DNA of 64,000 bases. It comes from Staphylococcus capitis subsp. capitis (GTDB lineage Bacteria; Bacillota; Bacilli; Staphylococcales; Staphylococcaceae). The notes under the pieces were generated by a model. That model was not told where the DNA came from. It searched no databases and saw nothing but the letters and a program-made list of their open reading frames with translations. Positions 39,256 through 49,637 of this stretch are shown here, one piece after another. How positions within the stretch are numbered: the stretch's first letter is position 1; every line of letters starts with the position of its first letter. A program made the translations under genes and the position numbers. The stretch covers positions 1,240,001-1,304,000 of the forward strand of contig NZ_CP145263.1 of NCBI RefSeq assembly GCF_040739495.1, in the 5' to 3' direction.

Positions 39256-39987
39256 ATGTATGAAGTAAAACTAGATGCGTTTAACGGACCATTAGACTTG
39301 TTATTGCATTTAATACAGAAATTTGAAATAGATATTTATGATATTCCCATGAAAGCTTTAACTGAGCAATATATGCAATATGTTCATGCGATGAATCAAC
39401 TTGAAATTAATATTGCTAGTGAATATTTAGTCATGGCTTCTGAACTTTTAATGATTAAAAGTAAATTATTGCTACCTCAAACGAGTGTAGAAGATGACAT
39501 TGAAGAAGATCCCCGTGAAGATTTAGTAGGGCGTTTAATCGAATATCAAAACTATAAAGAATATACTGAAATACTTAATGATATGAAAGATCAACGAGAA
39601 CTTTATTATACGAAGTATCCTACTGATTTATCATATTTGGAAACTGATGAATCATGGGATCCAAATCAGACTATAGATTTAACAGAACTCATCGTTGCTT
39701 ATCAAAGAGTTAAAAATAGAGTAGAACTCAATACTCCTAAATCTGTAGAAATTAAAAAAGAGACATTTACAATTCAACAAGCAACCGAACAAGTTACAAA
39801 TCGTCTAAAAGAGCACGAATCATTTAATTTCTTTAGTTTATTTACTTTCCACGAACCAGTAGAACAAGTAGTAACACATTTTCTAGCTATATTAGAAATG
39901 TCTAAATCTGGTATCGTCAATATTAATCAAAACAATCAATTTGAGGACATCGATATTATTAGAGGAGTGAATTACAACATTGGATAA
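39256..39987 (+). CDS. scpA: Chromosome segregation kleisin ScpA
   Basis: Bridges SMC heads in the condensin complex. 243 residues; [23 protein letters not shown] at the N terminus and C-terminal winged helix. ATG 39256 after GAGGT; the in-frame ATG 39157 falls in the divergent promoter area. Overlaps scpB by eight bases. Confidence 0.95.
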   Translation: MYEVKLDAFNGPLDLLLHLIQKFEIDIYDIPMKALTEQYMQYVHAMNQLEINIASEYLVMASELLMIKSKLLLPQTSVEDDIEEDPREDLVGRLIEYQNYKEYTEILNDMKDQRELYYTKYPTDLSYLETDESWDPNQTIDLTELIVAYQRVKNRVELNTPKSVEIKKETFTIQQATEQVTNRLKEHESFNFFSLFTFHEPVEQVVTHFLAILEMSKSGIVNINQNNQFEDIDIIRGVNYNIG

Positions 39988-40522
39988 CCAAGGAATATTA
40001 GAGGCTTTATTATATACTTCTGGTGATGAAGGATTAGAGCAGAAGCAATTATTGGAAATTTTGGAGTTGAATGAAAATGAACTCGACCAGTTAATCGATA
40101 CCTATCAATCTCCTGGTTTGGTTATCCAAAAATTTGGTACAACATATGTTTTAACAACGAAAAAAGACGCATCGTCTTATATTGAACAGCTTATTGAACA
40201 AAAATCTAAAATGAAGTTATCTCAGGCAGCTATGGAGACACTTTCTATTATCGCTTATAATCAACCACTCACTCGTAGCGATATAGAAATGATAAGAGGG
40301 ATAAATTCCGATGGCGCTGTTAAAACACTTATAGCTAGAGGTTTAGTAGAAGCTAAAGAGGTCGATCATTCTAGAAGTCATCATTTAATAACTACCGATT
40401 TATTTTTAAATGTATTTGGTATAGAAAGTCTTGAGTCATTACCAACGACTGAAGAGGATGATGCTGAAATGGATGAATTCTTTAGTAATTTAGTTAATCA
40501 AAAAGGAGATTCAAATGAGTAA
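39980..40522 (+). CDS. scpB: Segregation and condensation protein ScpB
   Basis: Partner of ScpA and SMC. 180 residues with two winged-helix units; [20 protein letters not shown] is characteristic. TTG start 39980 with GAGGAG about 12 bases upstream. Acidic C-terminal tail. Overlaps rluB by eight bases. Confidence 0.95.
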   Translation: MDNQGILEALLYTSGDEGLEQKQLLEILELNENELDQLIDTYQSPGLVIQKFGTTYVLTTKKDASSYIEQLIEQKSKMKLSQAAMETLSIIAYNQPLTRSDIEMIRGINSDGAVKTLIARGLVEAKEVDHSRSHHLITTDLFLNVFGIESLESLPTTEEDDAEMDEFFSNLVNQKGDSNE

Positions 40523-41252
40523 AGAATTAGAGAGACTACAAAAAAGAATTGCGAATAGTGGTTATACATCACGACGCAAAGCTGAAACACTCATAACCGA
40601 AGGAAAAGTCAAAGTAAATGGACAAGTTGTGACTGAATTAGGAACAAAAGTGTCTCACTCAGACACAGTTGAAGTAGAGGGCATTAAAATAGAACAAGAA
40701 GATAAAATGTATATCTTATTTTATAAACCTACTCAAGTTATTACGAGTGTATCTGATGATCGTGGTCGTAAAGTTGTGACAGATTATTTTGAAGATATTG
40801 AAACTCGTATATATCCAGTTGGACGTTTAGATTATGATACATCAGGTGTTTTATTGTTAACAAACGACGGAGAATTCACTAACTTAATGACTCATCCACG
40901 TTATCACATTAAAAAGAAATATGTTGCTAAATTAAAAGGCTATTTAATGAGAGAACAAGTTAAAGAATTAGAACAAGGCATTGAATTAGAAGATGGTTTT
41001 ACTCAACCGGCTCAAGTAAAAATAAAAAGACAAGATAAAGAGAAAAACACTACATTAGTCGAAATTACTATTAGTGAAGGTAGAAATCGTCAAGTGCGCC
41101 GTATGTTTGAATATTTTGGTCATGAAGTGAATAAATTAACACGTATTCAATTTGGTCCTTTAGACTTGAAAGGTTTAAATGCCGGAGAAGGTCGTGTGTT
41201 GACCCCTCATGAGGTGAAAACGTTAAGACATTTAGCAGAAAATGGTAAATAA
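40515..41252 (+). CDS. rluB: 23S rRNA pseudouridine synthase RluB type
   Basis: 245 residues: S4 RNA-binding domain (7-50, [18 protein letters not shown]) then the RsuA/RluB catalytic domain with aspartate in [24 protein letters not shown] before ATG 40515. Expected to modify 23S helix 89; specificity assigned by family. Confidence 0.92.
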   Translation: MSKELERLQKRIANSGYTSRRKAETLITEGKVKVNGQVVTELGTKVSHSDTVEVEGIKIEQEDKMYILFYKPTQVITSVSDDRGRKVVTDYFEDIETRIYPVGRLDYDTSGVLLLTNDGEFTNLMTHPRYHIKKKYVAKLKGYLMREQVKELEQGIELEDGFTQPAQVKIKRQDKEKNTTLVEITISEGRNRQVRRMFEYFGHEVNKLTRIQFGPLDLKGLNAGEGRVLTPHEVKTLRHLAENGK

Positions 41253-41335
41253 ACACAAAAAATATGTTTTTACCAATAATATTGAGATTTTTTTCACATA
41301 GTTTTAACTATCAGTCACTTAATATGTTCAACCTG

Positions 41336-41344
41336 TGCTATAAT
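41336..41344 (+). promoter_or_regulatory. Extended -10 promoter of srrAB
   Basis: TGC-TATAAT, an extended -10 with perfect hexamer, 44 bases before srrA; no good -35 is seen, which the TG motif can compensate. Confidence 0.5.
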
Positions 41345-41387
41345 AACAAATGAATTTGAACAGCATGTGTAGGAGGTAAAAAGTAAT

Positions 41388-42113
41388 ATGGCTAACGAAA
41401 TTTTAATCGTTGATGATGAAGACAGAATCAGAAGATTGCTTAAATTATACTTAGAAAGAGAATCTTTTGAAATCCATGAAGCTAGTGATGGTAAGGAAGC
41501 TTATCAGCTTGCGATGGATAATAACTATGCGTGCATTCTTTTAGATTTAATGCTACCAGAAATGGATGGTATAGAAGTCGCATCTAAACTAAGAGAACAC
41601 AAAGATACACCTATTATTATGCTTACGGCAAAAGGAGAAGAAACTAACCGAGTTGAAGGATTTGAATCCGGTGCCGATGACTATATTGTTAAGCCTTTTT
41701 CACCTAGAGAAGTTGTATTAAGAGTTAAAGCTTTATTAAGACGTACTCAATCTGCAAACTCAGAACAAAGCGAACCACATGCACGTGATATTATTGAATT
41801 CAATCATTTAGTGATTGATAATGATGCACATAGAGTACTTGCAGATAACGAGCAAGTGAATTTAACACCTAAAGAATATGAATTACTCATATATCTAGCT
41901 AAGACACCTAATAAGGTGTTCGATCGTGAACAATTACTTAAAGATGTATGGCATTATGAATTTTATGGCGACTTGCGAACAGTAGATACACATGTAAAAC
42001 GTTTAAGAGAGAAATTAAATCGTGTATCTAACGATGCAGCTCAAATGATTCAAACTGTTTGGGGTGTAGGCTATAAGTTCGAGGTCAAAGCCAGTGATGA
42101 ACCGACTAAATAG
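41388..42113 (+). CDS. srrA: Response regulator SrrA
   Basis: OmpR-type regulator of respiration, anaerobic and nitrosative responses (ResD orthologue). 241 residues: receiver 1-120 with acidic pocket D9-D10 and phospho-acceptor D53 (CILLDLMLPEMDG), K at about 105; winged-helix DNA-binding domain 135-235. AGGAGG before ATG 41388. Overlaps srrB by 20 bases. Confidence 0.95.
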   Translation: MANEILIVDDEDRIRRLLKLYLERESFEIHEASDGKEAYQLAMDNNYACILLDLMLPEMDGIEVASKLREHKDTPIIMLTAKGEETNRVEGFESGADDYIVKPFSPREVVLRVKALLRRTQSANSEQSEPHARDIIEFNHLVIDNDAHRVLADNEQVNLTPKEYELLIYLAKTPNKVFDREQLLKDVWHYEFYGDLRTVDTHVKRLREKLNRVSNDAAQMIQTVWGVGYKFEVKASDEPTK

Positions 42114-43863
42114 CGTAGTTATAAAACTGTGGTTAACTATTATTTTAATAGTAGCGACAGTTTTAATTTTATTAAGTGTATCCTTAATTACCTTTATTCA
42201 ATATTATTTTACGCAAGAAACTGAAAATTCTATTAAAGAAGATGCCAAAAGAATTAGTTCACTCGTTGAGAAATCTCACAATAAATCACTTGCTATTCAA
42301 AACAGTCAAAAACTTGTAGATGGCCCTGGTGGTTTAATCATTATGAATAATTTTAATGATAAACCACACGCATCATATAATAATACGAAAACTCAAATGC
42401 TCAATGAAATTAAAAAGAGCCCTAAATTTAAAAGAGTCTTCAATAACGGCGAATTTGAAACTCAAAACGTCACAATTAAAAATAACGGTAATACACAATC
42501 ATATATACTATTAGGTTATCCAATGAAACCACAAGAAGATGCTAGTAGTAAGCATAGTGGCGTGTTTATTTATAAAGACTTAAAATCTATTGAAGATACA
42601 AATAATGCTATAACTATTATCATTTTGATTACTGCAATTATATTTATAGCAGCTAGTACAGTATTTGCATTCTTCTTATCGAACAGAATTACGAAACCCT
42701 TGAGACAATTAAAGACACAAGCACAAAAAGTTTCTGAAGGTGATTATAGTCAAATATCTTCCGTATCTACTAAAGATGAAATTGGCGACTTATCAAGAGC
42801 TTTCAATAATATGAATTACGAGATTCAAGAACATATTGACGCTTTATCATCATCTAAAAGTATTCGTGACAGTTTATTAAACTCCATGGTCGAAGGTGTA
42901 TTAGGTATAAACGATCAAAGAGTCGTTATCTTTTCTAACAAAATGGCTGATGATATCATCCATTTTATTGATGATTTTTCAAAAGAATCAATCGAACAAC
43001 AAATCGAAAAAACGTTTGAATCCAAAGGAACTGAATTTCTCGAAATAGAAATTAGTACGCGTTATTACGTCTTTATCACAAGTTATATCAATCGTATTCA
43101 GCCGAATGGCAGAAGTGGTATTGTAGTGATTATTCGTGATATGACAAATGAACATAATTTAGATCAAATGAAAAAAGACTTTATCGCTAATGTATCCCAT
43201 GAATTACGCACACCCATTTCCTTATTACAAGGTTATACAGAATCAATTGTTGATGGTATAGTCACTGAACCAGATGAAATTCGTGATTCGCTAGGTGTTG
43301 TATTAGATGAATCTAAGCGATTAAATCGTCTAGTTAATGAATTATTAAATGTTGCACGAATGGATGCTGAAGGTCTATCGGTTGAGAAAGAAGTACAACC
43401 AATAAAAAATCTTTTAGATAAAATGAAAGCTAAATACCGTATGCAAGCAGACGATTTAGGATTAACGATGGAATTTAACTCTGGCAATGATCATCTTCTA
43501 TGGGATTATGACATGGATCGAATGGATCAAGTTTTAACTAATCTCATTGATAATGCATCAAGATATACACAACCAGGTGACACAATTGCAGTAACTGCAA
43601 GTAAAGATGAGCAATATAATATTTTATATATTAGCGATACAGGTACAGGTATTGCTCCAGAACATTTACAACAAGTGTTTGACCGCTTCTATAAAGTGGA
43701 TGCCTCACGTAAACGTGGTAAGCAGGGAACTGGTTTAGGTCTCTTTATTTGTAAGATGATTATTGAAGAGCATGGTGGACAAATTGATGTAAAAAGTGAG
43801 CTCGGTAAAGGTACCACATTTATAATTAAGCTCCCTCAACCTAAAAATAATGAAGCAGAGTAA
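42094..43863 (+). CDS. srrB: Sensor histidine kinase SrrB
   Basis: Membrane kinase for SrrA, thought to respond to the menaquinone pool. 589 residues: membrane segments about 12-34 and 174-197 around an extracellular Cache-like part, HAMP about 198-250, PAS about 255-355, H369 in NVSHELRTP, and ATPase domain with N box LTNLIDNASRY, GTGIAPEHL and GTGLGLFI. GTG 42094 or ATG 42097 start. Slightly longer than S. aureus SrrB (about 583); the differences lie in the sensor part. Confidence 0.94.
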   Translation: MMNRLNSVVIKLWLTIILIVATVLILLSVSLITFIQYYFTQETENSIKEDAKRISSLVEKSHNKSLAIQNSQKLVDGPGGLIIMNNFNDKPHASYNNTKTQMLNEIKKSPKFKRVFNNGEFETQNVTIKNNGNTQSYILLGYPMKPQEDASSKHSGVFIYKDLKSIEDTNNAITIIILITAIIFIAASTVFAFFLSNRITKPLRQLKTQAQKVSEGDYSQISSVSTKDEIGDLSRAFNNMNYEIQEHIDALSSSKSIRDSLLNSMVEGVLGINDQRVVIFSNKMADDIIHFIDDFSKESIEQQIEKTFESKGTEFLEIEISTRYYVFITSYINRIQPNGRSGIVVIIRDMTNEHNLDQMKKDFIANVSHELRTPISLLQGYTESIVDGIVTEPDEIRDSLGVVLDESKRLNRLVNELLNVARMDAEGLSVEKEVQPIKNLLDKMKAKYRMQADDLGLTMEFNSGNDHLLWDYDMDRMDQVLTNLIDNASRYTQPGDTIAVTASKDEQYNILYISDTGTGIAPEHLQQVFDRFYKVDASRKRGKQGTGLGLFICKMIIEEHGGQIDVKSELGKGTTFIIKLPQPKNNEAE

Positions 43864-43888
43864 ACAAAATTTTAAAATACGAATTCGA

Positions 43889-43945
43889 TGTGCATCTCAT
43901 TAAGTTGGAGATATACTCTAACTTTTGGGGTGCATTTTTGTGTTT
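43889..43945 (+). terminator. Terminator after srrB
   Basis: GCATCTCATTAAGTTGGAG (43892-43910) pairs, with G-U pairs, to CTCTAACTTTTGGGGTGC (about 43916-43933), followed by TTTTTGTGTTT. The 3' arm and T-tail are duplicated downstream. Confidence 0.7.
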
Positions 43946-44003
43946 CTAATATACTCTAACTTTTGGGGTGCATTTTTGTGTTTCTAATATGTTCTAACTT
44001 CAC
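43911..44003 (+). repeat. 38-bp tandem duplication of the terminator 3' arm
   Basis: Two identical 38-base units, 43911-43948 and 43949-43986, each holding CTCTAACTTTTGGGGTGC plus the T-tail, then a partial third (GTTCTAACTTC). The upstream arm can pair with either copy. Confidence 0.85.
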
Positions 44004-44161
44004 ATCAATGATAAAGTTTCATCTTTGGTTTATAGAAAATTAGGTCAATTGAATGATTTGATGAAAGGAATCACTTTTATATTGATCGAATATCTTTTTG
44101 ATAATAAATAACTAAGTACTTTATACTAACGATTTTATTTTTTAATAAGAAAGCAGAGTCA

Positions 44162-44190
44162 TTGAGTTTATCACCTTTATCGTGTAATAT
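44162..44190 (+). promoter_or_regulatory. Promoter of the ribU transcript
   Basis: TTGAGT (44162-44167), 17-base spacer, TAATAT (44185-44190), about 30 bases before the FMN aptamer. Confidence 0.55.
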
Positions 44191-44220
44191 AAAAATTAAA
44201 TAAAAACATTATCATTATTC

Positions 44221-44363
44221 ATCTTCGGGGCCGGGTGCAATTCCCAACCGGCAGTAAATTTAAGCCTGCGACGAAATAATTCGATAACACACGTAGTTGT
44301 CATATTATTTCTTGATTCAGTGAGATTCTGAAGCCGACAGTATAGTCTGGATGGGAGAAGATG
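44221..44363 (+). ncRNA. FMN riboswitch (RFN element)
   Basis: Conserved blocks in order: CGGGGCCGGGTGCAATTCCC, AACCGGCAGTA, AGCCTGCGA, GATTCAGTGAGATTCTGAAG, CCGACAGTATAGTC, GGATGGGAGAAGA. A variable helix of about 50 bases lies between the third and fourth block. A GGAGG / CCTCC hairpin (44363-44390) with T-rich flank follows and is the likely expression platform. High FMN should switch ribU off. Confidence 0.94.
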
Positions 44364-44428
44364 GAGGTTTTTTGTTGTGCAAATTTCCTCCTTTTCTAAG
44401 CAAGATGAATGGAAGGAGAAAATTAAAT

Positions 44429-44968
44429 ATGCAACAAAATAAACGTCTTATAACTATAAGTATGTTAAGTGCGGTTGCGTTTGTATTAACATTTATAAAG
44501 TTTCCGCTACCATTCTTACCACCATACTTAACGTTAGATTTTAGTGATGTGCCAACGTTACTTGCTACTTTTTTATTAGGTCCCATTGCAGGTATTATTG
44601 TCGCATTCATTAAAAATATCTTAAACTTTTTATTTAACATGGGAGATCCTGTTGGGCCTGTAGCAAACTTTTTAGCCGGGGCAAGTTTCTTATTATCAGC
44701 TTATTATGTATATAAAAACAAACCCTCAACACGCACTTTAATTTATGGTCTAATAGTTGGTACGATTGTTATGACTATTGTACTTAGTATCTTAAATTAC
44801 TTTGTATTACTTCCATTATATGGAATGATATTTAATTTAGGAGATGTCGTTAAAAATCTTAAAATTGTAATTGTTTCCGGTGTAATACCGTTTAATATTA
44901 TCAAAGGTATCATCATTTCAATTATCTTTGTTTTACTATATAAAAGACTAAAAAATATTTTAAAATAA
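44429..44968 (+). CDS. ribU: Riboflavin ECF transporter S component RibU
   Basis: Membrane substrate-binding subunit for riboflavin uptake; uses the shared EcfAA'T module encoded elsewhere. 179 residues, six hydrophobic segments; KFPLPFLPPYLTLDFSDVP and NFLFNMGDPVGPVANFLAG are RibU motifs. AAGGAG (44413-44418) fits ATG 44429; frames starting at 44351 begin inside the riboswitch. Confidence 0.94.
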   Translation: MQQNKRLITISMLSAVAFVLTFIKFPLPFLPPYLTLDFSDVPTLLATFLLGPIAGIIVAFIKNILNFLFNMGDPVGPVANFLAGASFLLSAYYVYKNKPSTRTLIYGLIVGTIVMTIVLSILNYFVLLPLYGMIFNLGDVVKNLKIVIVSGVIPFNIIKGIIISIIFVLLYKRLKNILK

Positions 44969-44971
44969 ATA

Positions 44972-45026
44972 AATGCTCTTGATACTAAGTTATCTCAAAA
45001 TATCTTAGTATCAAGAGCGTTTTTGA
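44972..45026 (+). terminator. Terminator after ribU
   Basis: GCTCTTGATACTAAG (44975-44989) with exact complement (45004-45018) and T-run. Confidence 0.85.
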
Positions 45027-45065
45027 TATCATTCTTAAATAAAAATGAGGCAAGTAGTAATCAAA

Positions 45066-45110
45066 AATAAAAACTCGAATTCCTAACAATTATAATTAAG
45101 AATTCGAGTC
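45066..45110 (-). terminator. Terminator of fer
   Basis: ACTCGAATTC (45073-45082) and GAATTCGAGT (45100-45109); T-rich on the minus strand. Confidence 0.8.
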
Positions 45111-45116
45111 AATTTA

Positions 45117-45392
<276 letters not shown>

Positions 45393-45473
45393 CTACACTA
45401 GTATTACTAATACAATTGTAGACATCGACATTTTTCATTTCAATATATTCGTTTTATAGAGTGAGGGTTTAAT

Positions 45474-46436
45474 TTGTACGATATATTATCTTATGCTATT
45501 GATCATGCATTTAACTACAAAACAAATAAAAGTATTTATAATATTTTAATAGGCAAGAAGTCTCATCAAACTTTTTTTGACGCTTCGAGCCAACAACTTT
45601 TGTCATTATATCATAGTTTACCCAATTTAAAATATCCTACTTTTGAGCGATTTATACTACAAAAGGATGATTTTAATCATGAATTAGATATCAAAACGCA
45701 TCCTCGATATACATATGATAGTTTAACCCGAACATTTAGTTGTATACAACTACTTATCCAAACATTATCGAATACTCGCAAAGATTCTTTTAAATTTATT
45801 CCAGTAGTTCAAAATACTTACGTACAACAGAAAGTGAAACAGCTATATAATCATATCAAACTCTCTCAATTGGAAGCGTCATTTATATCAGAAATATATT
45901 CACTATTCGACGCAATAGAACGTCGCAATAATAAGAATGTGCTACATTACTATCTACAAGGGTATGAGGAACCTATGTATACTCGTCAGCAAATTAGTTT
46001 GATAGAGGATATAAAGCAATCTGAACTATTTGAATTAGAGATGAATCAACTGATAGATTTATTAGATGAGATTGAAGACGAATCTAATTATCCTATACTA
46101 TCTCACACAATTATCTTACCTCAGTTGTTAAATCAAACTTTTCTAAGTTATCAAAAATTACTACACGGTATGAATATGAACGAAATAGCAGAACATCAAA
46201 ACGTTAAAATAAATACTATTGAAGATCATATATTGGAAATATTTATTAAAGGTTATCAGAATGATTACAACACTTATGTCAATCAAAAACAAATTGATCA
46301 ATTTATTCAATATTATGATCATCACATAGGCCTAAGATTAAGAGAATACAAACAAGCATTTGAAGACTTAACTTATTTTCAAATAAAATTAATCATCGTA
46401 GGTATTGAGCGAGGTGACTTACGTGTTAGAAGATAA
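45474..46436 (+). CDS. YpbB-like helix-turn-helix protein upstream of recQ
   Basis: 320 residues, mostly helical; only the C-terminal part (about 235-270, GMNMNEIAEHQNVKINTIEDHI) looks like a helix-turn-helix of the RecQ-associated HTH_40 kind. TTG start 45474 after GTGAGGG. It overlaps recQ by 14 bases, as ypbB does with recS in B. subtilis, so a joint role in DNA processing is likely but unproven. Confidence 0.78.
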   Translation: MYDILSYAIDHAFNYKTNKSIYNILIGKKSHQTFFDASSQQLLSLYHSLPNLKYPTFERFILQKDDFNHELDIKTHPRYTYDSLTRTFSCIQLLIQTLSNTRKDSFKFIPVVQNTYVQQKVKQLYNHIKLSQLEASFISEIYSLFDAIERRNNKNVLHYYLQGYEEPMYTRQQISLIEDIKQSELFELEMNQLIDLLDEIEDESNYPILSHTIILPQLLNQTFLSYQKLLHGMNMNEIAEHQNVKINTIEDHILEIFIKGYQNDYNTYVNQKQIDQFIQYYDHHIGLRLREYKQAFEDLTYFQIKLIIVGIERGDLRVRR

Positions 46437-47802
46437 ACTTAAAGAATGGTTTGGATTTGAGACTTTCAAACGTGGCCAAAAGGAGATTATTGAAAGCATA
46501 TTAGCAGGTAAACACACCTTAGGTATTTTACCTACAGGAAGCGGGAAAAGTTTATGTTACCAACTTCCTACATATTTAATTGAGAAACCAACGTTAGTCA
46601 TATCACCGTTAATTTCTTTAATGGATGATCAAGTGATGCAAATGAAACTTAATGGTGAATCTCACGTCTCATATATACATTCAGGTATGGATGAAATCGA
46701 AAAGAGAAACCATATTAATCAAATTTCACAAAGTCGATTCATTTATTTAAGTCCCGAATTTTTATTACAGCCACAGAATTTCAAGTTAATATCACATTTA
46801 GACTTTGGTTTAATAGTTTTAGATGAAGCTCATTGTCTATCAGAATGGGGTTATGACTTTAGACCACATTATGCCCTTATTGGACAAATCACTTCTCACT
46901 TCAAAAATGCGCGTATACTTGCGTTAACTGCGACAGCTCCACCACATTTAGAAGAAGATTTATCACATATTCTTAGTATTGATTTAAATGTCATTAAAAC
47001 GAGTATGAATAGAGATAACATTTCTTTACAACATAAGAATTTTAACGATGATGAAGAGAAAATAAAGTGGCTCATACCTTTTTTAAGCTATTCAGGACCC
47101 ACGATTATTTATATTTCCTCTAAGAAAAGATGTCTAGAATTAGCTAAATTAATTTATGAGGCGGGATTCTTAACGGGCATTTATCATGGTGATTTAAGTT
47201 ATCAAGAACGTCAAACTGTTCAACAACAATTTTTAAATAATGATATACCTATTATCGTAGCCACCAGTGCTTTTGGGATGGGAATAAATAAAAAAGATAT
47301 CCGAACTGTCATTCACTTTCATTTATCTTCAAGTCCTTCCAATTATTTACAAGAAATTGGTCGCGCAGGAAGAGATGGTAAACCGAGTCAAGCCATTAGT
47401 TTGTATCAACCCGATGATAGTTTCATTTTAGAAACCTTATTGTTTGCAGATATGATGACTGAGGAGGATATCTCTATGTTTGAATTAGGTGAATTTTTAC
47501 CACCCGTCAAAAAGGATATTCTAGATACGTTATATCGTCAGTTTACAATTAATGACCTTAAATCAATATTTAAAAAATCATTTCAACGTAAACGTTTAGG
47601 ATACATGCGCATACTAGGTTATAAAAATTTAGATCAATGTCGCCGTAATTATTTACTCGAGTTTTTTGGTGAACATCCGGATAAACCTGTAAGATGTTGC
47701 GACAATGATACTGAATTGGAAGAAATAAAAACTTTTAATCGCAAAAAAGTAAAAAGGAAAATGAATTATAAAGAAAAATTGCAAAACTTATTTGAAGATT
47801 AA
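46423..47802 (+). CDS. recQ: RecQ-family DNA helicase (RecS-like), atypical zinc site
   Basis: 3'-5' DNA helicase. 459 residues. Motif I LPTGSGKSLCYQ, motif II DEAHCLSEWGYDFRP, motif III ALTATAPP, motif VI QEIGRAGRDG. The RecQ zinc region has C406 (CRRNYL), C425 and C426, but the expected final cysteine at about 429 is Asp (CCDND); S. aureus has CCDIC. No HRDC domain, as in short RecQ paralogues. GTG 46423 after GAGGTG. Confidence 0.9.
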   Translation: MLEDKLKEWFGFETFKRGQKEIIESILAGKHTLGILPTGSGKSLCYQLPTYLIEKPTLVISPLISLMDDQVMQMKLNGESHVSYIHSGMDEIEKRNHINQISQSRFIYLSPEFLLQPQNFKLISHLDFGLIVLDEAHCLSEWGYDFRPHYALIGQITSHFKNARILALTATAPPHLEEDLSHILSIDLNVIKTSMNRDNISLQHKNFNDDEEKIKWLIPFLSYSGPTIIYISSKKRCLELAKLIYEAGFLTGIYHGDLSYQERQTVQQQFLNNDIPIIVATSAFGMGINKKDIRTVIHFHLSSSPSNYLQEIGRAGRDGKPSQAISLYQPDDSFILETLLFADMMTEEDISMFELGEFLPPVKKDILDTLYRQFTINDLKSIFKKSFQRKRLGYMRILGYKNLDQCRRNYLLEFFGEHPDKPVRCCDNDTELEEIKTFNRKKVKRKMNYKEKLQNLFED

Positions 47803-47893
47803 CTTCAGATAATTATATCTAGTTAAAATGATTATGAAGCATCATTTATTTCTGACTAAATTGGCAATCTTCATTCTCAGGCTAGCTATCGCT

Positions 47894-47922
47894 TTACTTA
47901 AAGAATTTTATCAAGCTATAAT
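47894..47922 (+). promoter_or_regulatory. Probable ebpS promoter
   Basis: TTACTT (47894-47899), 17-base spacer, perfect TATAAT (47917-47922), about 125 bases upstream of ebpS. Confidence 0.5.
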
Positions 47923-48045
47923 TAAAATGTAAGACTTATTTAAATGTATTAAATATTTTTAAATTTCATACATATTCACACTTATTCGTGGGTATATTAA
48001 ATGTAACGTTATTAAATTCACTTAAACAAAGAAAGGATGATGTTT

Positions 48046-49446
48046 GTGTCTAATAATAGTTTCAAAGATGATTTTGAAAAAAATCGTCAATCTATTGATC
48101 CAGAAGAACACAACAATCGTGTAAACGATGAACAGCAAGATGAATCAAAAGAAAATATTGAGGATAAATCAAATCAACAATTTCCTCCTAGAAACGCACA
48201 ACGTCGTAAGAGACGTCGTGATGTTGCTACTAATCATAATAAACAACAAGATGACCGTAACGACAACTCGAATGAAAATAATTCACTAGATGATCGCTAT
48301 GATGAAGCATCATTACATAATGGTGAAAACGATAATTACGACACAGCATCTCGCACAGACCACGGTCAACACGATCATGATGAAAATTTAAACCGTTCAA
48401 GTAATAATGTGCGTGAAGACCAAGGTGCACAAGATGATAGATTAGGTAGCGGAAAAGATGCAACTATAGCTGGTGGAGTTGCAGGTACTGGAGCTACTGG
48501 TAACGCTGCTCAACATTCTAATAAAAAAGCAGGTGCTCGTCCTGGACCTAAAGTTAATGAAGGTCATAATAATGATCTAACTGATGACAATCATCGTCGT
48601 CAACAAGACCACGAAGAGCGAGACTTTGATGAAGATAGAGAACGTCATGATAAGAAATCTGGTAAAGGTAAAAAAGCTGCTGCTATTGGAACTGGCGCTG
48701 CAGGTGCCGCTGGAGCTGCTGGATTAGCAAAACATGAACATGACAAACATAAAGATGATCGCAATCAACATGACCATGGGCGTAGAGACGATCGCAATTA
48801 TGACCGTAGAAATGATAACCGTGACAATAAGAAAAAAGGTGGAATAATGAAGATATTATTACCACTGATTGCTGCAGTGCTTATACTTGGTGCAATTGCT
48901 ATCTTTGGTGGAATGGCATTAAACAATCATAATAATAGTAAAAACGATGATAATAAAGTTTCTGACCAAAGTAAGAAAGATTCTGATAAAAAGGCAAATG
49001 ATAAAGATAAAGCTTCTTCAGACAAAGACAAAGATAAAAATAAAGATGGCAATAAAGACGGCGACAAAGATAAAGCTTCTTCAAATAATAGCGCTTCAAA
49101 TTCAGATGAAAATGGTAATAGTGCTAACGGTGGTGCTGCTGGTTCAGATCAAAATGCAAATAGCACAGATAATTCATCTAACCAAAACGGTACTGCTAAC
49201 AACCAAAACCAAGGTACACAAAATAATCAACAAAATAACGGTAACTCTACACAAGGTAACAATAACAATCAACAAAATACCCAAGGTCAACAATCTCATA
49301 CTGTAAACGGTAAAGAAAACCTATACCGTATCGCAATCCAGTATTACGGTGAGGGTACTCAGCAAAATGTTGATAAAATCAAACGTGCTAATGGTTTAAG
49401 TAGTAATGACATTCATAACGGTCAAACGTTAGTTATTCCTCAATAG
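48046..49446 (+). CDS. ebpS: EbpS-like cell-surface LysM protein
   Basis: 466 residues. N-terminal 200 residues are hydrophilic (Asn/Asp/His/Arg rich, with [13 protein letters not shown] near 46-58); an Ala/Gly segment at about 209-228; one membrane segment at about 268-292 ([20 protein letters not shown]); a Lys/Asp/Ser-rich then Asn/Gln-rich linker; LysM domain in the last 50 residues ([12 protein letters not shown]). GTG 48046 follows GAAAGGATG. The S. aureus elastin-binding hexamer TNSHQD is not found at the matching place ([10 protein letters not shown]). LysM suggests peptidoglycan contact. Confidence 0.87.
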   Translation: MSNNSFKDDFEKNRQSIDPEEHNNRVNDEQQDESKENIEDKSNQQFPPRNAQRRKRRRDVATNHNKQQDDRNDNSNENNSLDDRYDEASLHNGENDNYDTASRTDHGQHDHDENLNRSSNNVREDQGAQDDRLGSGKDATIAGGVAGTGATGNAAQHSNKKAGARPGPKVNEGHNNDLTDDNHRRQQDHEERDFDEDRERHDKKSGKGKKAAAIGTGAAGAAGAAGLAKHEHDKHKDDRNQHDHGRRDDRNYDRRNDNRDNKKKGGIMKILLPLIAAVLILGAIAIFGGMALNNHNNSKNDDNKVSDQSKKDSDKKANDKDKASSDKDKDKNKDGNKDGDKDKASSNNSASNSDENGNSANGGAAGSDQNANSTDNSSNQNGTANNQNQGTQNNQQNNGNSTQGNNNNQQNTQGQQSHTVNGKENLYRIAIQYYGEGTQQNVDKIKRANGLSSNDIHNGQTLVIPQ

Positions 49447-49466
49447 AAACCATAAAGCACACTATA

Positions 49467-49507
49467 AAAAAACGTTCTCTCGGCAATTGCCAAGAGAACG
49501 TTTTTTA
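49467..49507 (+). terminator. Terminator after ebpS
   Basis: AAAAAACGTTCTCT (49467-49480) with complement (49493-49506); loop region GGCAATTGCC is itself palindromic. Confidence 0.88.
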
Positions 49508-49637
49508 ATTTCACTTCATTCTTTTATATTTATATTCACATGAATATACTCAATTTTTTTTAATTTTATTCTTTTCATGCTTAGCTAAAATCATTAATAA
49601 CTGATATAATAATTTGGTGATTAAAGGAGGGCAAATC

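Noticed and set aside
43911..43986. Possible CRISPR-like array
   Set aside because: The 38-base units are directly adjacent with no spacers; they are a tandem duplication.
44351..44428. N-terminal extension of RibU
   Set aside because: Begins inside the FMN aptamer; the extra residues are not part of RibU and AAGGAG serves ATG 44429.
48947..49306. Long second frame inside ebpS rich in Lys/Ile/Thr
   Set aside because: A by-product of the repetitive AAA/GAT/AAT codons of the EbpS linker; no ribosome site.
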